Positions 1 to 11,866 of a DNA stretch of 64,000 bases are shown piece by piece. Under the pieces are notes generated by a model. The model had not been told where the DNA came from and made no database searches. It was given only the letters and a program-made list of their open reading frames with translations. The stretch's first letter is position 1; each line of letters begins with the position of its first letter. A program made the position numbers and the translations under genes. The stretch comes from Adineta ricciae. Its lineage: Eukaryota > Rotifera > Eurotatoria > Adinetida > Adinetidae. The stretch is from NCBI GenBank assembly GCA_905250025.1, contig CAJNOJ010000007.1:744001-808000 (forward strand), in the 5' to 3' direction.

Positions 1-751
1 AACAGTTCTATCCTGGTGGCAAAGCTAAAGATTTTTGCAAATATGCATTTGCAACATTTGATCGTGATAATAACGGAACAAGTGGGCAATTATTACTAAA
101 AGAAAAACAATCTTTCTATTTCTCATTTTCGTTCTTTATATAGTCGATTTCACTGAATTCATGCTTGCAATTGCGCTGACACAGTCAGGTGATCTCGATG
201 AACGTCTTGCTTTAGCATTTGAAATGTACGATTACAATAACAATGGAACAAGTAAATTGAGAATAATTGTGCGAAAAACGAATGTTTTATTCTCCTTGAT
301 TTTAGTCGATACCAATGAAATGGCCAAAGTTATTGCTGTAAGTGAAACGAATGACGTTAGAGGAGATGAACAGTTTAATTATCTGTTTTTGTCAGGCGAT
401 GTATGATCTTATTGGTGAAACTGATCGCAAAGGTAAGATTAAAGGAGAAAATTTTGAAATGAGAAGAAGTCGAATATTCGAATTGTAGGTGATCAGGATC
501 CAAAACATCGTGCAGAAGAAATCATTCGTATTTGTGATGTCACCGGTAACAAGAAGTTGACAAAGGAAGAAGTAAGTCAATCCGAAAGCCGTTCGGTCTC
601 GTGCAAGTAAATTTTGTTTTTCTTCATAGTTCATTGCTGGATGCAAAAACGATCCAGTGAGTTGAAATCATACATTAACAAAAATAAATTATAGTTGATT
701 TTTAAACGTTTCTATTAGGTTATTCGTCGTTTACTTGTCCCGAATGCTTAA
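1..751 (+). CDS. Neuronal calcium sensor / recoverin-family EF-hand protein (5' partial)
   Basis: The 3' part of an EF-hand calcium sensor; the start lies left of the window. The first exon reads QFYPGGKAKDFCKYAFATFD, matching the EF2 region of the NCS family (family QFFPGGD...). Six short exons follow, with introns near 82-143, 251-307, 341-393, 434-487, 572-630 and 659-719. Codons split cleanly at each junction (for example NGT-I-DFTEF and NGT-I-DTNEM). Two further EF loops are visible: DYNNNGTIDTNE and a degenerate one ending CDVTGNKKLTKEEF. The protein ends in VIRRLLVPNA before TAA at 749-751. Such proteins couple Ca2+ to membrane targets in neurons. Family assignment is firm; the subtype (NCS-1, hippocalcin, KChIP) cannot be decided without the N-terminus. 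Confidence 0.8.
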
Positions 752-3081
752 AACTTGTAGCCGAAATGGACAATTTGAGAACACTTTTTATTCCTCAGTT
801 TTCATGTGCACTTCATTACATTGTGTTGTGATGGTTTTATGTCTTTGTATTTGCTATCATTACTTTTCTCTTCTATATGTTCGCTTGATATAAAAGTTCC
901 TCGAAGCAACATCTTAGCATTTGTCATTTCTCGGTCTCATTTTGTTAAATATACGGAAATAACGTCACTTTTCTCGTGCAGCTATTTCAACATATTACAA
1001 GACGAATACTTACTTAGATGGAAATTTATGACAGCAGAACACAAAAGTATAACGAACAAGAAACTTACTCAAAATAACGAAGAGTAAACGGCACCATTGT
1101 CACTAGTATGCATATGACACGAATAGAACGCTTTCGAGAAAAATTATGCTTCTCGCACATCGTCAAGACAGAAAGAATGGATCATTCTTAGCATTAGCGC
1201 TAATGCAGCACACGAGAAAGTTTTAATGTCGACGCGATCAAAATCTTAATCGATTGATTGATGATGCATTGTACACTCTAATGTGCGAACAAGTAGTTTC
1301 TTTAAAAAAGGTTCAGCAAGCCCGAGGGTTAAGGTGTCAACTAGTTTTTTCAAGAGAACGCATTTAAACAATGTCGACTTGACTCATAACTTTTATTACA
1401 AATTGTTTTTCGCAGACATTTCTATGAGGAAAAAATTCATATATGGAATCATATTGTATTTGTCTAGCTTCAAACACTTTAATCTCTATAGTCCTTGATG
1501 ATCGTCGATATGAAGTATTGAATTGTCTTGAGCATCACAATGTTGAAGATGCGATAATTACTTGTGATATATAAGAATGTTTTTGTTTTTAAATCCAATT
1601 TTCATCTTTACTCTATTTCTCGAGAATGATCTTTATGTAATTCTTAATCTTTTAAACTCAGGAATTCGACTAACAAAGAAGGCAAACATTTTCAGCTTGT
1701 TTTTCATTTCTTATGAGAATAGAGTCAACTATCGTTAACAATAATCACATATTCACATTACAGATTTATTGACGTTGAATACACGCCTGCTGATTACATT
1801 ATACAATTTCTTGCGTGAAGAATTCTGCATCACGCTCAACAAATCTTTTCGTGAATTATCCATTCTTTATATCGACAATGAATAATCTCATCGATGCTCC
1901 TATATATATTAAATCTGACAATTTCCAAAGTCAATGATTTGCTCATTCAACAAATTATTATCAATGTCATTCACTTTGGAATGCAATATTAGGTGATTGA
2001 AAGATCTAGTAATACGATATTATCTATGAACATTTATCAGAACTGTTTATGTTTTTGATGTATTACATTACACTTTTGTGTAATATAAAGAGCAGCAACA
2101 AAAAAGGGTTGATTGAGTGTTATAGATTATAGCTTTGCGGTTGTGAATACTTGAGATTAAACATTTTACATTATGAAATTACGCGTCATGTTAGTTGTGG
2201 TAAACGAAATTTGTCCTGTGACAATGTGCTTTCTTTGCTGTAACGAATTTATTGTAATGCTGTTAGTTAAAATTAGATTTATCGGTGTGAAGATAGCACA
2301 AACACGACGAGAAGAGCTAACATTGCAGGCTTAAAAGCGTTCGAGGTTACAGACTGCACTATGATGCTCAAACTTCTTCAATGAAAAGATGACACTTTCG
2401 ATCATGAACTGTACCTTTTTGACGCTCTACTGATCTCTTCTCTCTCTCTCTTAAGACATTTCCCATTCCTATCACTGGCGTGTGATGTTGTGGACGTCAG
2501 GATGATCGTATCATCTGCTTTTTTTCTTTTTCTCGTCTTTCCGCAATCGTCGATCTAGTTTAAAGAGATAAAATAAAACTCGATGTTGAAAAAAGAAAAA
2601 CATAATGGTATTTATTTTCGAAAGACTTGATGAGACGATAATTGAGGTCGATGATCGGCGGCTAGCATTATTTTCTTACTTACGAATTGTGAGCATCTGA
2701 TTCCTATGCTCGATACTGAAGTGAAGGTAAAGCTAAGGATATCAGATATGTAGTGTCATCTGCGTCCTCGTTCTAGTCATCCCTCATTTAGATATTGATC
2801 TGAAATATTTTTGGTTTCGGAACAATCAATCAGGTGTTCAAAAATCTTTTTTGAATCTATTTTTAGCATCAGGAAATATTTATTTACTTGTGTACCCAAG
2901 AAGGTTAAATTTTGAATCTCATCATCAATGATCGAATCACTTCAATTCTGAGTTCGATAATACCAAGTTCTACCCATAAAGTTTACTCACAATAAACGAT
3001 ACTACGACGCAACCTTTATTCCCAACATATAATAGAGAGCAGCTGCGACAGTTCACATCTATATAAGTATGCGTTTCATAT
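752..3081. other. Intergenic, no gene recognised
   Basis: About 2.3 kb of AT-rich sequence. ORFs of up to 93 codons occur (806-1087, 1283-1498) but are low-complexity, lack family motifs and have no splice partners. It probably holds the 3' UTR of the calcium sensor gene and the promoter of the next gene. Confidence 0.5.
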
Positions 3082-3098
3082 AGTCAAAGCAAAAAGAA

Positions 3099-3959
3099 AT
3101 GTCTATAGTCACGTTGACTGCATTGTTTTTGTTGCTCAGCTTGATACCTTTCAATTCCGGTGAAATTGATTGTCGAACTACATCATGGTGGGTACTTCAA
3201 CCATTTCCGAAATCTGTCCTCCAAGGATTTCTCTCGAAATCCAAGGAGCATCTAACTTTTAATTCATCCAATCCATTGGCAAAATATATGAAGACTAATG
3301 AACATCCCGTTTATTTTGAATTTAATAAACAAAACCAATGTCAACAAAGTTCATTACCACCAGTTATAGCCAATGCAACAGAGCAAACATTCATCGAATT
3401 TAAGTTACAAATACCATATTTAATTCGAAAGGATAAAACAGTGATGTCGAAACCTCTTATTTATCAAAATAGTAAACTCAACACACTTGCTACACATCTT
3501 GTCTACGGTCTTCCAGCTGAATTTGTAACTGAATCACTATTTCAAACTCCAAAAACTGTTCAATGATTTTTCTTCTAGGCTACTATGTCTGCTAACTTTG
3601 AAAATTATAAATATTCAATATCATATGAACATGGACTAGTCGAAGCTTCATTTGTGCCGTTAACACCAACTTTACTACCATTTGGTTCACCTGAAACAGT
3701 CAATTTTTCATCGTTTATCGATGCAAATGTTTCGCCATGGCTTGCATTCCCTCCACTTTCGCATACAAAGTGTGCTTCAAATCTCTATGATTTCCCTCAC
3801 ACTGGTCATATTCGACCAGTTAAGATGACGTTAAATATCATCGGAAATATTCTTCAAGATATTCCACAGGGCACCTATGGCAACGAAGGAAATCAGCCAT
3901 TAGGTGCATGGCAAATCGAGGTTAGCACAAAAATTACTTCGACGTACGAGTGTCCTTAA
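3099..3959 (+). CDS. Secreted protein, possible acetoacetate-decarboxylase-like fold
   Basis: Two exons, 3099-3524 and 3579-3959, joined across a 54-bp GT-AG intron (3525-3578) that contains a stop codon and keeps the frame. The product is about 268 aa. The N-terminus has a signal peptide (MSIVTLTALFLLLSLIPFNS) and the rest has N-glycosylation sites and four or more cysteines, so it should be secreted. The stretch LNTLATHLVYGLPAEF followed by an aromatic, beta-rich segment faintly resembles the middle of acetoacetate decarboxylase superfamily proteins; this is a weak by-eye resemblance and not a domain call. An AG acceptor with a modest pyrimidine content lies at 3082-3083, 15 bases before the ATG. 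Horizontal acquisition is possible but cannot be shown from the sequence alone. Confidence 0.65.
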
Positions 3960-4167
3960 ATCTATTCTTCTTTTTTCTTTCAAATAAAAAAGAGAAGAAA
4001 AATGCTATTCAGATGAAGCACGCTACTTCGTTAACAACACATATTCCATTAATTTCCAATCGAAGCAAATCTCTTTTGCATGTTAAGAAATCTACTTTTC
4101 TATACCAAACACTTGGAATAGTAGCGTAACAAGAAACAATTCTCTTCGATATGTTTTAACTGTAACT

Positions 4168-4737
4168 ATGAAGCTAAGTATACGCGAAAACTTACTACGT
4201 CGTTCCGTTGAAAATCATATTCTCACCTATCGACACAACCGACGAGAAGATGAAATACTCAATGATAAATTTACTCTGTATCAACGGCAAATTCGTCTCA
4301 TTGATCATAACATTCACATGGCAGAACGTCGGTTTGAGCAACATGCTAAATACGATCTTGGTCTCGTTGTTTCATATAAACGAAAACCATTGGAAGCGTC
4401 GAAAAACCATCGATTCTACTACGCATCAACGAATAAAAATTGGACAACGAAAGAATATTCGGTTGAACCACTACAAAATATCCTTGAACATAAGAATTTA
4501 TATGAGTATGCATTTGAACGTCGATCACGACAATATCGTGAAGAATTAAAATACAAAGATCGATTACAAAAAGTGCGCAAAGAAAATTTCATGAACACAA
4601 CTGAAGCATTCATTCGAGACGAACAACAAAGACACAATGATTGGGCAACAAAGGACTATATTCGATACCATTTACCAAGAGTTCAATCTGTGAAAAAAAC
4701 TCCGTTACCAATGATTCGATTTCCTATTGAATACTGA
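4168..4737 (+). CDS. Hypothetical basic, charged single-exon protein
   Basis: An uninterrupted 189-codon ORF with no recognised family. It starts MKLSIRENLLRRSVENHI and is rich in Arg, Lys, Glu, Gln and Tyr, with long predicted helices (residues about 1-55 and 105-150) typical of a coiled-coil cytoskeletal or ciliary protein. There is no signal peptide or membrane segment. The ORF is long and compositionally protein-like compared with the flanks, and overlapping ORFs in other frames are shadows of it. It lies between the convergent 3' end of the DDX19-like gene and the secreted-protein gene. Confidence 0.6.
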   Translation: MKLSIRENLLRRSVENHILTYRHNRREDEILNDKFTLYQRQIRLIDHNIHMAERRFEQHAKYDLGLVVSYKRKPLEASKNHRFYYASTNKNWTTKEYSVEPLQNILEHKNLYEYAFERRSRQYREELKYKDRLQKVRKENFMNTTEAFIRDEQQRHNDWATKDYIRYHLPRVQSVKKTPLPMIRFPIEY

Positions 4738-4850
4738 CAATGTTCGTATAGTGAGTGTCCGATACTTAGATTGATCAGACAAAGAAAATGTTTATTTTCA
4801 TGAATAAATTTTGCCACGATTTAAAGAAATCTATTCGAATAAAATATGTA

Positions 4851-7133
4851 TTATACATCTGTTACGAGGTTGTTGATATCATCAAGAGTAATTTGATCAA
4901 TCGTATGCTTAAAGTATAACTCAATGGCCTGCATGATATTGAAATCACTCTCGGAGCCGATTAAATTAAATGTGTAACCTGAAAAAAACGAGCAGAGTGT
5001 TTTTTGGACAATAACAAGAAAATAATATGATCTTTACCAGTTCGACCGAATCGACCACAGCGACCGATGCGATGAAGATAAGTTTCATAATCAGGCTTGT
5101 AATCTTGTGTTACCGGCATGTCATAGTTGATAACCAATGAAACGTCGTCGATATCGATACCTGAGAAGAAGTACAAATGATGAATTTGTGTTGAATATCG
5201 CGCATGTAGAACATACCACGTGATGTGACATTGGTTGATATCAAAACTCGAAAGAGACCATCACGGAATTGTTTGATAACGGCGGCTCGCACTTCGATTT
5301 CGAGATCTCCTGTTAATTGGCGGACGGAGTGATTTTGATTAGCCATACGAACAGCTAGTTCATGTGCTGTACGTTTTGTTCGACAGAATATGACTGTTTG
5401 TCCAACATCCAAACATGCGTAGATTCTTTCGATGACGCGATATTTCTCCTCTGCGTCAGCACAATTGATATAATATTGTCGAATATTGTATAAGGTTTGT
5501 TTTTCACGTTTCAATCGAAGAACAACTGGCTGTTGTACAATTTCACGCGCAAATTCCATCACTTCATCCGAGTATGTAGCAGAAAATAACAACATTTGAC
5601 AAGTAGATGAATTAATCCCATTGACAAGATTCACACAATTGGCGCGAAAACCTTGAGTTGCAATCATCACATCAGCTTCGTCAACAACGAAAACACGTAG
5701 TTTTTTTAAATCTATTATACGAAGTCTTCCGCACCATTCCTCTATCGTTCCGGGTGTTCCGATAACGACCGATTCTTCTATGAGTTGATTGCGAACACGA
5801 TTTCTTCTCTTCGATAAATTTTCATCACGAACCGCGTAGGCAATTTGAATGTATGGGAGAAATTGTGCTAGTCTTTCTACAACTGACCCGATTTGCACAG
5901 CCAACTCGAATGTTGGTACTAAGACCAGTGCTTGCGCTGATGGAATGGATGGATCAATACGGGATAGCATAGCAATGGAAAACGATACTGTTTTACCCGT
6001 TCCAGACTGAGATTGTGCTATCATATTTTCTAGAAATAAAATAAGAACGAGTCAGAAGTACTGCTATCAGTTCCAACTTCGATGACTTACTTGGTGGGTT
6101 ATTCAGCATATAAGGTAAAGCGGTTTCTTGAATTTTACTGGGAGCAGTGAAACCCATATTATAGATACCTAGCAAAAATGATCATGAATTATCATCATCC
6201 ACTTTGTTTGCAGTCATATAAAATTACCTTTCAAGAGTTCAGGCTTGAGTTTTAATTCTTCGAACGATTTGGTTGAGTACAATGGTGACGTTGGATCGCT
6301 GCGATCGATCACAACATCAGTTGTATCCCGTAATTTTGTATTCACCATTTTCGATAAGAATGAACTTTCAGCGATTGACACCGCAGGGTTGTCGTCATCT
6401 TGATCTTGATCTACTGCTTGTGGTTGCTGAGCAATACATGTTTGAGCAACGGGACCTTGTTTATAACCTGTTGGCATATTATATTGCGTTGTTTGCTGAG
6501 TTGGCGATTTTTGATTATTTGATGTGTCTTGCTTTTGTGCAGAAGGTGTAAACACAAATGAAGGCGTTGGCTGCTGTGCCTGTGAATTACTTGTCGATGG
6601 ATTGACATTAGAAGATGGTGGGAGTCCTGGATTGACATTACTGAAAGAAAAGCGTGGAGGATTCGTGGGTCCTGTTGCTGCTGCTGCTGCTGCTGCTGGA
6701 TTAAAAGAGAAATTTGGAGTAGTTCCTGTGGCTGTTGTGTTAAAGGAAAAGCTTGCAGAGTTTCCTGATGGTTGATTTGGAGCGAACATAGTAGGAAAGT
6801 TAGCCGTTGCCGAAGGTTGGGTAAATGAAAATCCTTGTCCGAAAGAAGCACCAAATGGTGACGAGTTATGTGTCTAATGTTCGAATATATATAACATGGT
6901 TGTTTTTCGACATTCTAAAACTAATGTAGAGAAAAGCCACTCACTGTCGATGGACTCCCACTTGTTCTCTGAGGAAAAGTGCCCACTGCCGGTTGCTGTT
7001 GATTCGTGGGTGAATTGCCGGGCTCTTTCGCATTTGCTAATGAAGCTAATCCTGGTTTCGGTCCATTCGTCGATGATTGAGCAGACGGTGATGATGGCGA
7101 TGTTGTATTATTATTTACTGTCGGCGACACCAT
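4851..7133 (-). CDS. DDX19/Dbp5-type DEAD-box helicase with FG-rich nucleoporin-like N-terminus
   Basis: Six exons on the minus strand: 7133-6945, 6873-6228, 6168-6091, 6029-5217, 5160-5038 and 4978-4851. They join in frame to give 658 aa. Residues about 1-200 are Ser/Thr/Gln/Pro-rich with FG and FSF motifs ([32 protein letters not shown]) and a poly-Ala run from a GCT repeat. The DDX19 body follows: [13 protein letters not shown], the Q motif ([12 protein letters not shown]), SQSGTGKT (Walker A), TPGT, VDEADVM (DEAD), FSATY (SAT) and [11 protein letters not shown] (motif VI). DDX19/Dbp5 remodels mRNPs at the cytoplasmic face of the nuclear pore. Animal DDX19 proteins normally lack an FG domain, so the N-terminus is unusual. 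An acceptor-like AG lies at 7144-7143, nine bases before the ATG. Confidence 0.88.
6675..6698. repeat. GCT/CTG trinucleotide repeat coding poly-Ala
   Basis: About eight CTG units on the plus strand encode an alanine run inside the FG-rich N-terminus of the minus-strand DDX19-like gene. It is probably length-variable. Confidence 0.8.
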
Positions 7134-7298
7134 TGTTTGTGCCTAAATACAAAAGAGAACCTATTACTGTTTCAAAATGTTTCGTGTAAGTTTCTGTTCG
7201 TTAACGATTTCTTATCATACACACACGCACACGCACACAAACATGTCACATTTCATAGGGAGAAAGAGAGTTTTAAAAAAGCCAGAAAAAGATCAAAT

Positions 7299-9202
7299 CT
7301 AGATTTTATACAGTTCATCTTCAACAATATGTTTTTCTGAAAATTCTAAAATTGGCTTTTGAAAGTAACGTTCGACTTGTTCAAGTAGTGGTATTTCTTC
7401 AGGTGTAACCAAATCAAATCTATGAACGTAGAGGCAATGATAGATTAAGTTTAGTTTTGCTCAAACATACGTATGGCCAATACGTCCAAAACGCCCGGCA
7501 CGTCCAATGCGATGTAAATATGTGTCGTAATCGGGCTTATTAACAAAACAACGTTTGATTTCATCATAAACAAGTGGAAATTCAAAATTAAGTACTAGAG
7601 AAATATCATCGATATCGATACCACGTGCGCAAACGTTAGTTACAACTAAGACACGAAATTTGCCTTCACGAAAACGATTAATCACAGCTGCCCGCTGTTC
7701 AACGCTTAATTCTGATGAAAGTAATTCAACGCAATGTTTATCATTGATCATTCGTAATGTCAATGCATGAGCCGTATGTTTATAACGGCAGAAGATCATT
7801 GCCTGACCAATAGTAATTGAAGAGTAAATTGTTCTAACTGCATCGTATTTGTCTTCATCGTTATTACATTTGATATAAAATTGCCCTAAACAACCAATTA
7901 TTTCGAGATCTACAAATGATACCAAAGGAATTATACATACGAATATTGGCTAATGATTGTTCTTCACGCTTTAATCGAAAGATTACTGAAAGAAATAAGA
8001 ACAATCAGTACTGAATTACAATTTTGATCTCCATTCGGACATGATCCTTACCTGGATTTTCGATGATTCGCTTCGCAAAATCCATCACCTAATCAAAGTT
8101 TCCAATAAAATACGAAAATCTTCTCGAAAATAAGCAAACCTCATCAGAATATGTAGCCGAAAAAAGCATCGTTTGACAAATTTTTCCAATTGTGCTTTTC
8201 ACTAAATCAATACAAATTTGTGAGAAACCTGTTAAACTAATCATGACATCGGCTTCATCCACGACAAATATCCGTAGTTTTTTCAAGTCAATTATCTTCA
8301 GTTTGCGACACCAATCCTCGACCGTTCCAGGTGTGCCAATCACAATCGGAACAGTTAGTTCTCTTCCTTTAACACACTCATTTCGTTTTGAAATCGTCGG
8401 ATCACGTACAGCATAGGCAATTTTAATATGTGGTAAGAATTTTGCCATATTTTCAATAACTTTGCCGATCTGCAATGCAAGTTCAAATGTTGGAGATAAA
8501 ATCAATGCTTGGACATGATTCAACGTGGGATCCATACGACTAAGTGTAGCTAATGCAAATGCAGCCTGCAAAATGGTCAACAATCGACGAGACTTTTCGG
8601 TGCGGAGATAATTACCGTTTTTCCAGTTCCATTTTGCGATTGTGCAATCATATTTCGTGGTGGATACGCAAGCAATTGTGGTAATGCGCGTTCCTGAATA
8701 CGTGATGGATGACTGAAGCCCATATGGTAGATACCGTTTAATAATTGGGGTTCCAACTTCAATTCTTCAAATGTTTTGACCGAATGTAGTGGCGATTGAG
8801 GACTGGTACCGTCATCACGGTGTATCAGAGAATAATCAACATCGCACAAATGCGTGTGCTTATTTGATAATGAGAGTTGTGCGATGTTCACCAACCGTTC
8901 AGGTTGATCTTCGCCTAAGAGATCATCATTGTTGTTATTGAAATCCACGACTGATTTATGATTGTTACGATGGCAGGCAGTTGAGAATGGATCGATCATT
9001 CGATTGAAGTTGATTGTTGAAAAAAGATGAGTACTCTTACAGAAAAAACTCACTCTCTCTCTCTCTCACTCTCTCTTTCTCCCCCAGTATTCACAATAGG
9101 AAATTGTTGTTTACATACATTAGATTCTTTTTGATTACTGGATTCGATTCCGGTACTTGACACATTCTTGTATCCTCGAAACATAGCACCTTTGTCGTTC
9201 AT
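7299..9202 (-). CDS. DDX19/Dbp5-type DEAD-box helicase, second tandem copy without FG domain
   Basis: Seven exons: 9202-9119, 9035-8616, 8565-8140, 8088-8052, 7985-7941, 7885-7471 and 7419-7299. All junction phases agree, giving 515 aa. The N-terminus is short and Asn/His-rich with no FG motifs. Helicase motifs are complete: FEELKLEPQLLNG, SRIQERALPQLL (Q motif), SQNGTGKT, TPGT, VDEADVM, FSATY, ARGIDIDD and HRIGRAGRFGR. Unlike its neighbour it has an insertion (VYDEIKRCFVN) just before the [12 protein letters not shown] motif. It lies head-to-tail upstream of the first copy, with about 165 bp between this stop and the neighbour's start, so it is an old tandem duplicate. An acceptor (TTTTTTCTAG) lies at 9239-9238, 36 bases before the ATG. 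Confidence 0.87.
9051..9083. repeat. CT-rich microsatellite in DDX19-like intron 1
   Basis: An interrupted CT run with a T/C-rich tail, lying inside intron 9118-9036 of the minus-strand gene (GA-rich on the coding strand). Confidence 0.7.
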
Positions 9203-9237
9203 CGTTGTTCTTCTTGCCAATGATAACGCCGAATGAA

Positions 9238-9701
9238 CTAGAAAAAAGAAATATTACTCCCACTGTATCTTTGCTTGCGCAATAGTTTCAAAGAAAATTT
9301 ATTTACTATGTCACTTTCACTATCTTAAATCTAAACAGCAATACCGCATAAAATCCTCTTTATTTTTCTTTCTTTCATTAACGCTATGGTTTCCTATGGT
9401 ATACCTTGCTAACCAATCAAGTACTGGCGAATAGTGGCGCAATCTGTAGTTGTCGTTTTTGTTACTTGTGCCATACATAGACTTATTTATGCATCACGCT
9501 GCCAATGCGTGTTTTTTTCGTTCTGATGTTGAATTTGAACTTTCTCTTCTCTGTTGCTCTGTCTATTCTATAGGATAGGATATTCAATTCGCTGTGATTC
9601 GTCTTCATTTAATTGAGTAAGACAAGGTACATGTACGTGATGACCTGTCAAAACTTTTTTTGGCAAATTGTTTATTAAAAACAAAGTAAAATCAACTATA
9701 G
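9238..9701. promoter_or_regulatory. Divergent intergenic promoter region (DDX19-like / BCKDK)
   Basis: About 460 bp between two diverging genes, so it should hold both promoters. No TATA box or other specific site stands out. Acceptor-like AGs mark both edges, at 9239-9238 (minus) and 9700-9701 (plus). Confidence 0.5.
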
Positions 9702-9704
9702 ACA

Positions 9705-11866
9705 ATGTTCGCGACAAGACTCCGTCGACTGTCCGTATCGATAAGTCCAATCGTTCGACAACAAACAAACATTGCCACAAGTTTGAAACGCGACAATCAA
9801 GATGGAAAAACGACGAATGGAAACGGAACAAATCGATGCACACCACCCACTGAAAAGAAAATTCGCGACAAACACCTGGACAACATCACTGTTACGTCGT
9901 TCTATTCGCAAACGGATATTGAAAAACTTGCCACAAAAGTAAATCGAAGTCTTTGTTCTGCTTTATTCGATTCAATCTGATTTTCGTTTAGCAATCAACT
10001 CGTCTTACACCATTGACAATGATGTATATTGGAAAAACAGAAGATGGAAGTCATCTTTTGGTAAATTCAATTCATTACTTGTTCGCCATTCGTCAATATG
10101 TATCTGATTCTGTTGTAGCGTTCGGCTCAATATCTTCATAAAGATCTACCAATTCGTTTTGCACATCGAATAGATGATTTTCGCAACTTACCGTTTGTGG
10201 TTGCATGTAATCCTCTACTATTAGAATTGGTATAAAGAAAATTTGAAGATTTTCACATTTGTTAACTGCTGATATGATATTTTAGCATGAACGTTTCATT
10301 AAAATCTTTCACTCGCTGCATTCGTTTCCGCAGGTAGGAAAAACATTTGCGTATAATTCATAATATTTCGTGTATTCTTCGTAGATTAAAACACTGGAAC
10401 AAGAGAAGGTCTATACGGAGTTATTGCAAAACACTCTTACATGTAGTTCAGATACACTACCATTATTAGCTGAAGGTTTTCGTGAATCGAAAAGACATAT
10501 CAAAGTAGATATTCGTGATTTCAAATGCCATATCTGATTATAAATACTTTTTTGCAGCAAGAAACACTTGTGCGTAACTTTCTTGATCGAGCACTCACTT
10601 CTCGATTGGCTATTAAAATGTTAATCGAACATCACATTGAACTACGTAATGATAAAGTATGTATGACAGTACATAGGTGTTTCTAAAGCATTTCAATTTT
10701 TTTCCATAATAGCCGAATTACATTGGTGCTATTTGTATGAGTTTCTCCCCGAAGAAACTCATTCAGTCATCCGCTGAATATGTTAAGTATGTGTATTAGA
10801 AGGAGAACTGTTCGCTTCATACCGTAGAAAATCGTTTTTTTTTCTTCAATTATTAGGAAAGTGTGCCGCGCGGAATATGGTGTTGCGCCTGATGTTAAAA
10901 TTGACGGTCTTGTGAATAGTTCATTTCCATATATTACTACACCACTTAACTATATTGTTCCGGAAATGCTCAAAAATGCATTTAGGTGAGTTTCATTTGT
11001 AAGTCAGAAGGAATAGCGTACAATAGTCTTGATAAGATATAGATAAATCTATGGAAAAGAATGTATTTCTCTAGATGATAATTGATAAAAATTTGTTCGT
11101 AGATAAAAAGTAAGTGTTATTATGTTCAAAACTGAACACGACTGATGCTCTTCTGCTTCTTTCTTACCGATTTGTTTGATTAGCGAAAACAAACTTTGTC
11201 TGAACTTAGAGAACTGATTTTGAAACGTTGATGCAACACAGAGATGAAAACAAAATCATTTGAATTTGCGAATATCAAGAACACATAGATTTGTGCTTTC
11301 ACATTTCTCTGTTAAAAAAAAACTGATTACATGTATTTCCTCTTGTAGAGCTACGGTCGAACATCATCGATATTCTGATCTTGGCTTACCAAGTGTTGGC
11401 GTGACAATTGCTGTTAATGAAGATGAGCTTGTACTACGGTATGGAAAACGTTTTCACAAGTCAATGTCCTATCGTTTTCGTTTCCTTTCAGTATAAGAGA
11501 TCGAGGTGGTGGTATGCCACGAGCATTGCTTGATAAAATATTCGACTATCATTTTTCGTCGAATAACTTGGCTAATGAACCATCGTTACTCTCTTACACT
11601 GATTTTGAAAATCATTTTCATGATCAGCTTGTTACACACGATAGTACCAATCGCATGAGCGGGTATGAAAACGGTTCTGAGTGCTTTTTTATATGAAAAA
11701 TCTTTTCTCTGTTTTGTTTAGCTATGGTTTTGGTGTCCCGACGTCTCGTGCGTATTGTGAATATTTGAATGGGTCGCTGACTATTGAAACCATGTATGGT
11801 ATTGGTAGCGATGTTTATGTACGTGTTGGACTTCTAACGTCGGAGAATCGCATTGTACGTTTATAA
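9705..11866 (+). CDS. BCKDK: Branched-chain 2-oxoacid dehydrogenase kinase, mitochondrial
   Basis: About eleven exons, the first 9705-9938 and the second from 9992. All introns are about 50-60 bp except one of about 365 bp (10985-11348). The N-terminus is Arg/Ser-rich and suits a mitochondrial presequence. [15 protein letters not shown] matches the BCKDK start better than PDK. The middle has [11 protein letters not shown] (conserved histidine region), the ATP-binding N-box [11 protein letters not shown], the G1 motif RDRGGGM and the G2 region [13 protein letters not shown]. The end lacks the PDK-type tail. The kinase phosphorylates and inactivates BCKDH E1-alpha, so it controls Leu/Ile/Val breakdown in the matrix. 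The start is supported by an AG (CAACTATAG) three bases before the ATG. Confidence 0.9.

Noticed and set aside
806..1087. 93-codon ORF with hydrophobic start
   Set aside because: Low-complexity composition, no family match and no splice context; likely chance ORF in AT-rich sequence.
6273..6775. Plus-strand ORFs opposite the FG-rich exon
   Set aside because: Antisense shadows of the DDX19-like exon; poly-Ala/Gln codons keep several frames open.
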